A DNA stretch of 64,000 nt from RGIG1828 sp045654685. Its GTDB lineage: Bacteria; Bacillota; Clostridia; UMGS1810. Location: assembly GCA_045654685.1 (NCBI GenBank), contig JAZONV010000082.1:1-64000 (forward strand). Direction: 5' to 3'. A program made the position numbers and the translations under genes. Numbering within the stretch: the first letter of the stretch is position 1; every line of letters starts with the position of its first letter. This document shows positions 17,041 through 24,716 of the stretch, piece after piece. A model generated the notes under the pieces. It had not been told where the DNA came from and searched no databases. It saw nothing but the letters and a program-made list of their open reading frames with translations.

Positions 17041-19652
17041 CAGTTTTCACTAACCTTTTTCTGTAGGTTGTACAGCTCATTGAGAGCTTCTATGGGTGTG
17101 AGGGTTGAAACGTCAAGGGTGAGAAGTCTATCCTTAACCTCTTTTAATGAGTCTGAAACTTCATCTTCTATTTTGCAAATTGTGCCGGAAGTTGAAACGG
17201 AAATTTCTTTCTTTTCTCCCGATTCCACAGATTCCAGAACCTGTTTTGCACGTTGGATAACTTCTGTGGGTAGTCCTGCAAGGAGGGCAACCTGAATACC
17301 AAAGCTGTCATCTGTTCCGCCCTTTATAATCTTTCGGAGGAAAGTAATATCGTCGCCTCTTTTTTTCACGGCAACAGAATAGTTTTTAACACCGTCTTGT
17401 GTGCCTTCGAGGCTTGTGAGTTCGTGATAGTGAGTTGCAAAAAGAGTTTTTGCTCCCACCTTTTCTTTGTCGGAAATATACTCTGCCACCGCCCATGCAA
17501 TGGAAAGACCGACAAAGGTTGATGTTCCTCTGCCGATTTCATCCAAAATTACAAGGCTTTTTGATGTGGCATTTGAAAGAATGTGGGCAACTTCGTTCAT
17601 TTCTACCATGAAGGTACTCTGACCCGATGCCAGGTCATCAGATGCTCCCACTCTTGTGAATACGGCATCAACAACTCCCACATGGCAGGAAGATGCAGGA
17701 ACAAAGGAACCGATTTGAGCCATTATGACAATAAGGGCAGTTTGTCTCATATATGTTGACTTTCCTGCCATGTTTGGTCCTGTGATAACGGAGAATCTTG
17801 AGGATTCAGAGTCCAGATATGTGTCATTTGGCACAAAGAGTGCATCTTTAAGACTTGCTTCAACCACCGGGTGTCTGCCGTCTTTTATGTCTATTATGTC
17901 ACTTGTATCAACAGTTGGTTTCACATAACCTCTTTGCTCTGCCACGTGGGCAAGAGAGCAAAGGGCATCGGTTACGGAAACAAGTTTTGCATCCTGCTGA
18001 AGTGTTGTAAGCAGTTTTAATATTTCTTGTTTTATTGCAAGGAAATTTTCATATTCAAGCGCATTGACCTTTTCCCTTGCATTTAAAATTCTTGATTCAA
18101 GGTCTTTCAATTCCTGGGTGATGAATCTTTCAGCACCCACAAGAGTCTGTTTTCTTATATAGGTTTCGGGCACTTTGTCAAGATTGGATTTTGAAACTTC
18201 AATATAGTATCCGAAAACTCGGTTGTATGCGACCTTAAGGTTTTTGATGCCTGTGTTTTCTCTTTCCACAGACTCAATACGGGCAATATATGAAGTTCCG
18301 TTATTGAGCATATCTTTTGTGCGGTCAAGTTCTTTGTCAAATCCCTCTTTTATCATTCCCCCCTCTTTTACGGTTACGGGCGGGTCATCTGTGAGAGCCA
18401 TTCTCAAAAGGGAACGAAGGGAATCGCAGGTGTCTATTCCCTGATATATCATGCCGAGAAAATCGGACTTTGCATCTTTAAGAACTTTTTTTATGGGAAC
18501 AATGTTGTCAAGACTTTGACGCAGAGACACAAAATCTCTTGCATTGCACGAACCATACACAATTCTTGAAAGAATTCTTTCAATGTCATACACATTCTTC
18601 ATGGCATCCATGATTTCTTCTCTCATGGGCGCAGAGTCAAAAAGTTCTTCAACCGCATCACTTCGAAGGGCAATTCTTTCGGGACTTACAAGAGGACGGT
18701 CAAGCCAAGCTTTCAGTCTTCTTGCACCCATAGCTGTTTTTGTGCGATCGAGGATTCCTAAAAGAGAGCCTCTTTTTTCTTTGTCTCTCATGGTTTCTGT
18801 AAGTTCAAGGTTTCTGAAAGATGATGCATCTATGATGAGGTGATGGGAATCATTGCAGAATGTGAAGCTGTTAAGATGAGTCAGGCTGATTTTCTGGGTT
18901 TCAAAAAGATATGCCAGAAGTCCGCCAAGAGCCCTCACACAGGCGTTTTTGTCACCGAGGCCAAGCTGGTCGATGGTTTTTGGAGCAAACTGACGATTGA
19001 TGTTTTCAATTGCTTTTTCGTTGTCATAGTAGCTTTCTTCAATGATTCCGTCATAGAAATGATGAAGTCTTTTTGAATCCAGAACATTTTTGAAATGTCC
19101 AATTCCGCCACGGTTCAAAAGTACCTCCGAGGGTTTGAATGTGGCGATAAGATTTATGACGGAACTTTCAAGATATTCATTGCTGCCCTGGGCACCATAG
19201 GTTTCGCCTGTTGTTACATCAGCAAATGCGATTCCGTAGGTGTTTTCATCAACCCATATGCATGCAAGAAAGTTGTTGTCTGAAGTGATGGCATCTGTCT
19301 GTGCGCCAACTGTTCCGGGGGTGACAACTCTTATGACATCCCTTTTTACAATTCCTTTTGCATCTTTCGGGTCTTCAACCTGTTCGCAAATTGCAACCTT
19401 GTAGCCGTTTTTGATGAGTTTTGTTATATACCCTTGGGCAGAGTGGAAGGGAACTCCACACATTGGTGCACGCTCGGGAAGTCCGCAGTCTTTTCCCGTG
19501 AGGGTGATTTCAAGAACTGTGGAAGCGGTTATGGCATCATCAAAGAACATCTCGTAAAAGTCTCCGAGACGGAAAAACAATATGCAATCTTTGTATTCTT
19601 CTTTTATCTCCAGATACTGTCGCATCATGGGAGTGAGTTCGCCTTTTTTCAT
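17040..19652 (-). CDS. mutS: DNA mismatch repair protein MutS
   Basis: MutS recognises mismatches and small loops. The 870-residue form starts at the ATG with a strong GAGGTGA ribosome binding site six bases upstream. A start 24 bases further upstream is possible but poorly supported. The mismatch-contacting FYEMF motif lies in LGDFYEMFFDD near residue 40. The ATPase domain has Walker A TGPNMAGKSTYMRQ and Walker B VILDEIGRGTSTF. A clamp and lever region fills the middle. It is first of mutS-mutL-miaA. Upstream is a 450-bp gene-free stretch of hairpin repeats. Confidence 0.97.
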   Translation of the reverse strand: MKKGELTPMMRQYLEIKEEYKDCILFFRLGDFYEMFFDDAITASTVLEITLTGKDCGLPERAPMCGVPFHSAQGYITKLIKNGYKVAICEQVEDPKDAKGIVKRDVIRVVTPGTVGAQTDAITSDNNFLACIWVDENTYGIAFADVTTGETYGAQGSNEYLESSVINLIATFKPSEVLLNRGGIGHFKNVLDSKRLHHFYDGIIEESYYDNEKAIENINRQFAPKTIDQLGLGDKNACVRALGGLLAYLFETQKISLTHLNSFTFCNDSHHLIIDASSFRNLELTETMRDKEKRGSLLGILDRTKTAMGARRLKAWLDRPLVSPERIALRSDAVEELFDSAPMREEIMDAMKNVYDIERILSRIVYGSCNARDFVSLRQSLDNIVPIKKVLKDAKSDFLGMIYQGIDTCDSLRSLLRMALTDDPPVTVKEGGMIKEGFDKELDRTKDMLNNGTSYIARIESVERENTGIKNLKVAYNRVFGYYIEVSKSNLDKVPETYIRKQTLVGAERFITQELKDLESRILNAREKVNALEYENFLAIKQEILKLLTTLQQDAKLVSVTDALCSLAHVAEQRGYVKPTVDTSDIIDIKDGRHPVVEASLKDALFVPNDTYLDSESSRFSVITGPNMAGKSTYMRQTALIVIMAQIGSFVPASSCHVGVVDAVFTRVGASDDLASGQSTFMVEMNEVAHILSNATSKSLVILDEIGRGTSTFVGLSIAWAVAEYISDKEKVGAKTLFATHYHELTSLEGTQDGVKNYSVAVKKRGDDITFLRKIIKGGTDDSFGIQVALLAGLPTEVIQRAKQVLESVESGEKKEISVSTSGTICKIEDEVSDSLKEVKDRLLTLDVSTLTPIEALNELYNLQKKVSEN

Positions 19653-19670
19653 TTGTGTCACCTCATAAAA

Positions 19671-20109
19671 CTTCACTTGACCGACAGGTCAAACTTCATT
19701 TTTATGAAAGGGGCTCCCCCTTTCAATCCCCCTTTTCCCTGATTTTCTTTGGCTACTCATCCGACAAAATCAGATTCGCTCATAATGTCGCCTGCGGCTC
19801 CTATTCGCTTTACCTCTGATTTTATCATCTTCGTTTTACGCCAAAAGAAAATAGGGGAAACAATACCTCCCCACAGCTTTATACGTAACCCACACAAAAA
19901 TGCTGATGGGGAAGGTATGAATAAAAAATCAATTCAAACTTGCCATAGCAAGTTTGCACCATAATTATGCGAAGCATAACTTCACTATCCGAAGGATAAC
20001 TTCATTTTTGCGAAGCAAAAACTTCACTTGACCGAAAGGTCAAACTTCATTTTTATGAAAGGGGGATCCCCTTTCACAAAAAAGATTTTTCCCTTTCACA
20101 AAAATAATT
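19671..20109. repeat. cluster of small hairpin repeats between ylbF and mutS
   Basis: This gene-free stretch is packed with short palindromes. Examples are TTGACC/GGTCAA (19677-19692 and 20028-20043), TGAAAGGGG/CCCCTTTCA (about 19704-19724 and 20055-20076), AACTTGC/GCAAGTT (about 19938-19954), TATGC/GCATA (about 19966-19978), TATCC/GGATA (about 19986-19998) and TTTTGC/GCAAAA (about 20006-20020). Most are joined by the constant linker ACTTCA or ACTTCAC. Arms differ from hairpin to hairpin but each still pairs. A larger structured element lies inside it (19737-19857). Confidence 0.8.
19737..19857. repeat. nested-stem element with conserved core, copy A
   Basis: An outer stem (19737-19753 with 19840-19857) and inner stem (GACAAAATCAGA 19763-19774 with TCTGATTTTATC 19815-19826) surround a core: CGCTCATAATGTCGCC (19777-19792), then GGCTCCTATTCGCT (19796-19809). 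The same core recurs at 55480-55513, flanked by different but again complementary stems. Coding potential is absent. Confidence 0.7.
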
Positions 20110-20499
20110 TTAGTGACAACCCGAACAACCGGAGCAGTTTCCGGCGCATCCCGATTCGGTTCCGCCTTTTACGAAATATCCGATAATGGAGTTAACCTGT
20201 TCAATCATTTTTGCAAAGGTCTGGCTTGCATCAAGGTATGCTTTGATGTTGTCATTTTTGCAGATTTTTTCAAATTCTGCCTGAGCTTCTTCTTTGAGCT
20301 TTGTGAGTTCTTCTTTTGAAATGTCGGGAACCATTGCTCTTTGCTGAATGTCTTGCTGTTTGTTGGAATAGTCCATCATAATCTGCATTGCTTCTTTATC
20401 TGCCATGTGTGCAGCTTCTGCTTCTTTGAGGTCGGCGAACTGCTGACTTTTTGAAATCATAATTCCAAGTTCTTTTGCTTTTTCAAGTATTTTTTCCAT
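20110..20499 (-). CDS. YlbF/YmcA-family protein with cysteine tail
   Basis: A 129-residue helical protein of the YlbF/YmcA family. In Bacillus, YlbF, YmcA and YaaT form an Fe-S-containing complex affecting RNase Y processing, sporulation and competence. The body is heptad-rich and charged. The C-terminus ends in SGCAGNCSGCSGCH, with four cysteines and a final histidine, a likely metal or Fe-S ligand set. ATG 20499 is preferred because GAAAGGAA then lies nine bases upstream. It is just downstream of miaB, a common clostridial neighbour. Which paralogue it is cannot be decided. Confidence 0.85.
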   Translation of the reverse strand: MEKILEKAKELGIMISKSQQFADLKEAEAAHMADKEAMQIMMDYSNKQQDIQQRAMVPDISKEELTKLKEEAQAEFEKICKNDNIKAYLDASQTFAKMIEQVNSIIGYFVKGGTESGCAGNCSGCSGCH

Positions 20500-20550
20500 T
20501 TTGTTCATTTCCTTTCAAATGTGGTTATATATTATCTGATATCAGATTTG

Positions 20551-21978
20551 TTATTCTTGTATTTCGCCAATGAGCGACCAGGTGCGAACATCGGTGATTT
20601 TAACTTTGACAAATTTTCCGATGCATGAGGTGTCGCCTTTGAAGTTGACAATTTTTCCACCCTCTGTTCTGCCTGTCAGAGTGGATGAGTCGGTTTTGCT
20701 TTCGCCTTCTGCCAAAACCGTAAGGGTTTTTCCAAGGAGAGCCTTGTTTTTTTCGAGAGAAATTTCGTCCTGAACTTCCAAAAGACGATTGAAACATTCT
20801 TTCTTTTCATCCTCTGTCAAAACATCATCCCATGTGGAAGCAGGAGTACCGGGACGTTTTGAATATATGAAAGAAAAGATTGTGTCATATCTCACCTTTC
20901 TCAAAACATCCAGAGTGTCTTCAAATTCTTCTTTTGTTTCTCCGGGAAAGCCTACAATGATATCTGTTGTAAGAGTGATATCAGGCATGGCCTTTTTGAC
21001 CTTTTCTATTTTTTTAAGATATTCTTCTTTTGTATATTTTCTGTTCATAGAATCAAGTACACGGGAGTTCCCTGCCTGAACGGGAAGGTGAAGCTGTTTG
21101 CATATCTTGTCTTCTTTTGCCATTGTTTCTATGAGTTTGTCCGAGATGTCTTTAGGGTGGCTTGTCATAAAACGGATTCTTTCAATGCCCTCAATTTTGC
21201 ACACGTCCGAGAGAAGGTCTGCAAAGGAATAGTCCTCATACAGGTCTTTTCCGTAGGAATTGACATTTTGTCCAAGAAGTGTGATTTCCTTATACCCTTC
21301 TTTTGCAAGGATTTCAACCTCTCCTATGACTGCTTCTTTTGTACGGCTTCTTTCTCTGCCTCTCACATATGGCACAATGCAGTAGGAACAAAAGTTATTG
21401 CAACCATACATAACGGAAACCCACGCAAGGGGCGGCTCGGATCTTTTTACGGGATAGCCTTCTGCAATTGAACCATCTGTGTCTTTAACATCAATCACTC
21501 GTTTTTCTCCCAAAACTTCCATAAACAAAGACGGGAAATAGTAGAGAGAATGAGTTCCGAAAACAAGGTCTATGTGTTTGTATTTTTTTCTGATTTCGTC
21601 TGCATTTGCTTTTTGTTGCATCATGCATCCGCAAACACCGATTATGAGATTGGGCTCTTTGGATTTTCTGTGCTTCAGGGCACCAAGATTTCCAAAAACT
21701 TTAAGTTCCGCGCCTTCTCTCACGGCGCAGGTGTTGAAAATTATCACATCTGCATCATCTTTTGAAATTGCTTTTTCATATCCCATTTCTTCAAGCATGC
21801 CCATGATGATTTCCGAATCGCTGACATTTTGTTGACAACCATAGGTTTCAACATAGGCTTTTTTTCTTGTTCCTTCATCTGAAAATCGTTTTTCATTTAG
21901 AATGCGAATTTGAGTTATAATTTGTTTTTGTTCTTCAACTGTCTTTGGGTCTAAAATCCTCTGCTTTTTTTCTGACAT
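20551..21978 (-). CDS. miaB: tRNA-2-methylthio-N6-dimethylallyladenosine synthase MiaB
   Basis: MiaB is a radical-SAM methylthiotransferase that adds a methylthio group to i6A37 of tRNA. The product is 475 residues from ATG 21978. The N-terminal UPF0004 domain has the first cluster cysteine in YVETYGCQQNVSDSE, with later cysteines in NTCAVRE and GVCGCMMQ. The radical-SAM CxxxCxxC is in YGCNNFCSYCIVPYVRGRE. A TRAM domain ends the protein. A TTG at 22056 with AAGGTGGG upstream would add 26 residues, and I cannot exclude that start. MiaA acts before it on the same base. Confidence 0.96.
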   Translation of the reverse strand: MSEKKQRILDPKTVEEQKQIITQIRILNEKRFSDEGTRKKAYVETYGCQQNVSDSEIIMGMLEEMGYEKAISKDDADVIIFNTCAVREGAELKVFGNLGALKHRKSKEPNLIIGVCGCMMQQKANADEIRKKYKHIDLVFGTHSLYYFPSLFMEVLGEKRVIDVKDTDGSIAEGYPVKRSEPPLAWVSVMYGCNNFCSYCIVPYVRGRERSRTKEAVIGEVEILAKEGYKEITLLGQNVNSYGKDLYEDYSFADLLSDVCKIEGIERIRFMTSHPKDISDKLIETMAKEDKICKQLHLPVQAGNSRVLDSMNRKYTKEEYLKKIEKVKKAMPDITLTTDIIVGFPGETKEEFEDTLDVLRKVRYDTIFSFIYSKRPGTPASTWDDVLTEDEKKECFNRLLEVQDEISLEKNKALLGKTLTVLAEGESKTDSSTLTGRTEGGKIVNFKGDTSCIGKFVKVKITDVRTWSLIGEIQE

Positions 21979-22224
21979 TTCTTTAGAAAAACTCCTTTCT
22001 GTTACGGATTGCAAGAGAGCAATTTTTGTGTTTTTGAAGTAAGCTTTGACGGGCAATAATAACCCACCTTACTTATCATACTATAATAACATATTTTAAT
22101 GAAAAAGTAAAGGTTTTTGATGCATACCTATAACTTTATTTTCTGTGGAATAATTTTTTTGTTGAGATTAGAAAGAAAAACCGGTCTTATACCATTTAAA
22201 TCGCAAAAAATAAGAAACAATGTC

Positions 22225-22563
22225 TTATTTGGCACTGTTTCTATACTCATTAATTATTTTTATATGCTTTAATAATAATTCCTTTTCATTAGGTGTAAAT
22301 GTTTCTGTTAATTCTTCAACTTTTTTTATAAAATGATTGTTCCCTGACTTGCTATTCAAATCCCCAAATAGTAAATTGTCAGTTGAAATTTCAAGAATAT
22401 TTGCAATCTTAACTAACGTTTCAAGAGATGGTATTCCTTTTGCTCTTTCTATTTGTCCTATAAAAGTTGTTGAAATATCAAGTTTCTCTGCTAACTGCTC
22501 CAATGTATATTTCTTCTCTTTCCTTTGTTGTCTTATTTTTCTCCCTAATAACTCATAGTTCAA
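22225..22563 (-). CDS. XRE-family transcriptional regulator
   Basis: A 112-residue protein with a Cro/C1-type helix-turn-helix in the first 65 residues (GRKIRQQRKEKKYTLEQLAE, then LDISTTFIGQIERAKGIPSLETLVKIA) and a helical C-terminal extension. It probably starts at TTG 22563 after AGGTAGGTG, because no in-frame ATG is near. It is transcribed divergently from the zinc-ribbon gene at 22721, so the 157-bp gap may hold its operator, and that gene may be its target. Both belong to the accessory stretch between miaB and serS. Target and inducer are unknown. Confidence 0.85.
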   Translation of the reverse strand: MNYELLGRKIRQQRKEKKYTLEQLAEKLDISTTFIGQIERAKGIPSLETLVKIANILEISTDNLLFGDLNSKSGNNHFIKKVEELTETFTPNEKELLLKHIKIINEYRNSAK

Positions 22564-22659
22564 ATCATTAACACCTACCTTTATTTAAGTTTATCATTTT
22601 AAAGGTAGTATTAACAGAATATAGAATCTTAAAACATTAACTATAATCTTTATTTTATG

Positions 22660-22689
22660 TTGACATAATACTTAGAAATATGATAAAAT
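22660..22689 (+). promoter_or_regulatory. promoter of zinc-ribbon gene
   Basis: TTGACA (22660-22665), an 18-base spacer and TAAAAT (22684-22689) form a good sigma-A-type promoter about 30 bases upstream of the zinc-ribbon start codon. Confidence 0.6.
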
Positions 22690-22720
22690 ATGTCAAAAGA
22701 AAGAAATTGGAGGAAACAAA

Positions 22721-23008
22721 ATGGGAGTAAATGTAAAATGTCCAAAATGCGGTAGTACTAAAGTTCAATTATCAAACGAAATGAGCAAACATGGTTGCCT
22801 TTGGACTGTATTGTTTGGTATATACTATTTCATTTGGATAATGATTAAATGGTGTATAGGATTAATGCTTTTCATTTGTTATGATTGGTGGATGGCAATT
22901 GTAAAGAAATCTTCCGGAAAAGGTCATGTTTGGCAATCAAAAAGATGGTTTTCAAATAGAAGAAGAATATTCTTCTGTCATGACTGTGGTCATAACTTTA
23001 GGGCTTAA
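22721..23008 (+). CDS. zinc-ribbon membrane protein
   Basis: A 95-residue protein of unknown function. The N-terminus has CPKCG (8-12) and the C-terminus CHDCG, which together could form one zinc ribbon brought together across the protein. Between them is a hydrophobic segment rich in Trp, Ile and Phe (about 30-60) that looks membrane-embedded, then a basic stretch (SKRWFSNRRR). The ribosome binding site TTGGAGG is well placed. It is divergent from an XRE regulator and has its own promoter. Not recognised as a named family; function open. Confidence 0.75.
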   Translation: MGVNVKCPKCGSTKVQLSNEMSKHGCLWTVLFGIYYFIWIMIKWCIGLMLFICYDWWMAIVKKSSGKGHVWQSKRWFSNRRRIFFCHDCGHNFRA

Positions 23009-23174
23009 CGATTACCGACACTTTTGACCGTTTTATCTCTTTATGCATATTAATTTTTCTAAAAACCTCTATTTTTTAGGGGATGAAATGAATAAAAAAG
23101 TGTGGTTGGAAAATCTTCGGCATTTTTTCGACACTTTTCAACAAACACTTTTATGTGAAGTTTTTCAAAAGTAG

Positions 23175-23203
23175 TTGACAAAATAGATTTTATTCAGTAT
23201 AAT
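23175..23203 (+). promoter_or_regulatory. strong promoter of antitoxin RNA candidate
   Basis: Perfect consensus: TTGACA (23175-23180), a 17-base spacer and TATAAT (23198-23203). No start codon with a ribosome binding site follows; transcription would run about 90 bases into a hairpin terminator. Confidence 0.8.
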
Positions 23204-23208
23204 GAATA

Positions 23209-23297
23209 TAGAAAAAGGCAAGACCTCAAACGGTTATGCCAAATAAATGTCGTTTATAAAAAATAACGCACTACTTGGCGGTGGGCGTTATTTTTTT
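23209..23297 (+). ncRNA. candidate antitoxin RNA of a type I system
   Basis: A transcript of about 90 bases is predicted from the consensus promoter at 23175-23203 to the terminator at 23258-23297. It has no good open frame. Its 3' part is antisense to the end of the toxin message. Its 5' part resembles the toxin leader in the same sense: AAAAGGCAAGACC and CGGTTATGCC here, AAAAGGTAAGACT and CGGTTATGTC in the toxin leader. The role is inferred from layout; expression is not known. Confidence 0.65.
23258..23297. terminator. bidirectional terminator shared by toxin and antitoxin RNAs
   Basis: AAAAAATAACGC (23258-23269) pairs with GCGTTATTTTTT (23285-23296) around a 15-base loop. A-runs and T-runs flank the stem on both sides, so it can stop RNAs from both directions. 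The toxin stop codon lies inside the right arm. Confidence 0.85.
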
Positions 23298-23356
23298 ATG
23301 GTTATAATAAGCACAATTAATGTGATAATGTATATCATTATGTACACATATTCCAT
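23288..23356 (-). CDS. putative small hydrophobic type I toxin
   Basis: A 22-residue peptide beginning MEYVYIMIYIITLIVLII and ending in two lysines: a single membrane helix with a basic tail, as in Fst/Hol-Tox and TxpA-type toxins. It has an exceptionally strong ribosome binding site (AAAGGAGGTGG) nine bases before the ATG. The surrounding CTCC...GGAG could fold over that site. Its own promoter lies at 23452-23480. The predicted message begins with an eight-pair hairpin closed by GAAA (23428-23447), like the protective 5' stem of par-type toxin messages. It ends at a terminator shared with the facing RNA. Toxicity is inferred from architecture only. Confidence 0.7.
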   Translation of the reverse strand: MEYVYIMIYIITLIVLIITIKK

Positions 23357-23451
23357 AAGCTACCACCTCCTTTCAGGGAGATGATGACATAACCGCCCAG
23401 CTTTTACACTGTTTTCAGTCTTACCTTTTGTCGGATTTCTCCAACAAAGGT

Positions 23452-23480
23452 ATTATATAACATATTTTATATTATTTCAA
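23452..23480 (-). promoter_or_regulatory. promoter of small toxin message
   Basis: On the minus strand: TTGAAA (23480-23475), a 17-base spacer and TATAAT (23457-23452). The expected start falls at about 23447, exactly at the base of a stable 5' hairpin. Confidence 0.7.
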
Positions 23481-23684
23481 CATCTTTTTACAAAAAGTCA
23501 AATGTATTATATAAAAAAGAACAAGAGGTTTTATAAAACTTTTGGTAGGTTTTATAAAACCTCTGATTTTGTTTATATAGTGCATAACTTTGCAACACCA
23601 CGAACTATGCATAAAAAGATTACAATAAGTTGGGTGCGAATTATGATTGTATAAGTTATAATGTTATATATTAGGGAGAAAGGA

Positions 23685-24063
23685 ATGATTAACATGATAC
23701 TTAATGAAATGATTTATAAGCTTAGAACAAGATCATGTTTATCGCAGGAAGAATTTGCTTCTATGTTTAATGTTTCAAGGCAATCAGTGCAAAAATGGAA
23801 TTTATGGTGAAATGTTTGTTGCAGCTCTTATTTATGGAAAAGGAGATTATGGCAAATCTATTTGTATGGCAGTTGAAACGGGGTTTGATACGGATTGTAA
23901 TGGTGCAACTGTGGGATCAGTTCTCGGAATGGCAAACGGTATAGAAAGTATTCCTGATTATTGGAAAAAACCAATAAAAGATACTCTTCATACATCTGTT
24001 TTTGGGGTTGGAACTGTTAAAATCTCTGACAGGGTTGAAATGACGATGAAGCATATAAAGTGA
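23685..24063 (+). pseudogene. fused remnant: HTH N-terminus and ADP-ribosylglycohydrolase C-terminus
   Basis: From ATG 23685 (ribosome binding site GGGAGAAAGG) a 41-residue frame encodes an XRE-type helix-turn-helix start (LSQEEFASMFNVSRQSVQKW) and stops at 23808. In a different frame, from about 23796 to 24063, runs the C-terminal part of an ADP-ribosylglycohydrolase (IYGEMFVAALIYGKGD, then AVETGFDTDCNGATVGSVLG with metal-binding Asp residues). The two join at about 23795. A deletion between two unrelated genes is the simplest reading. Neither half is likely to work alone; the HTH fragment could still be expressed. Confidence 0.75.
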
Positions 24064-24091
24064 TACGACATCTAAACCATTCGGCTCTTCC

Positions 24092-24468
24092 AAAGGGGCT
24101 GTCTCTTTAATCGTATAATGTGCATAATTGTGCGAAAAATTGCAATTTGTATCACCAATGATAATGGAAAAATGTTAGAGCGAAAGGCTTCCCCTGGAGG
24201 TGATTTCCCCGGAAGCGGGGAAAATGTCTGCGAAGCAGACAAAAGGGGGCCGTCTCTGGCAGGAAAAGCTGTCACCGTTAGGTGACTGATGAGGTGTTTC
24301 AGTAATAATAGACATCACTATTCACGCCGCTTTGTGGCTGCACCTCATCCGAGTTTTGCTTCGCAAAACCCACCTTCCCCTCATGGGGAAGGCTTTCGCT
24401 TTAGCCAAGTTTTATTAAACCGCTAAATTCCAATTTATTAGTTTATACAATTAAAGAGACATCCCTTT
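24092..24468. mobile_element. non-autonomous element with long terminal inverted repeats
   Basis: Left end 24092-24118 and right end 24443-24468 are inverted copies of about 26 bases differing by a few positions and one indel. They share the core TGTCTCTTTAAT. The outer bases resemble ends of IS1182- or ISL3-like elements, but no transposase frame lies between them. Another repeat (24175-24404) sits inside. No clear target duplication was seen. Confidence 0.65.
24175..24404. repeat. 230-bp inverted-repeat element rich in hairpins
   Basis: Ends 24175-24194 and 24385-24404 are inverted with about 17 of 20 positions matching (core GCGAAAG...CTTCCCC). Inside are GTCTGC/GCAGAC, TTTCCCC/GGGGAAA, GTCACC/GGTGAC and TTTTGC/GCAAAA hairpins and the words CACCTCATCC and CACCTTCCCC. 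Similar words occur at 42521-42640. It lies within the element at 24092-24468. Confidence 0.65.
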
Positions 24469-24548
24469 AGTTATTACACAGAAAAGTGGTTTGATATAAT
24501 AGATGATTTTGCAGAAAGTTAAACTGCGAAAGAAAAAATTTAAAAACT

Positions 24549-24586
24549 AAAAGCCTCGAAGTCTGAAATCAGACTTCGAGGCTTTT
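24549..24586. terminator. bidirectional terminator downstream of serS
   Basis: A perfect 18-base-pair palindrome, AAAAGCCTCGAAGTCTGA with its complement around AA. A-runs and T-runs on both sides allow termination in either direction. It lies between the repeat island and the 3' end of serS; 24590-24716 holds nothing else recognised. Confidence 0.8.
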
Positions 24587-24716
24587 GAAATATATTGCTT
24601 AAGATGTTGATTTACATAACCTTTGTAAGTGCTCAAATGTATCTTGCAAAGGCGTTGCCACTTCGATAACTCACATTTTATGTTGTGGCAAATCTTCCAA
24701 GGCTTTAAAGAAAATC

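Noticed and set aside
19671..20109. Micro-hairpin cluster considered as a CRISPR array
   Set aside because: Repeats are short palindromes with changing arms, spacing is irregular and no constant repeat of CRISPR length exists.
23088..23174. 28-codon frame (MNKKVWLENLRHFF...) preceded by AGGGGATGAA
   Set aside because: It has a plausible ribosome binding site but no family resemblance, and it ends against the antitoxin promoter. It is too short to support without expression data.
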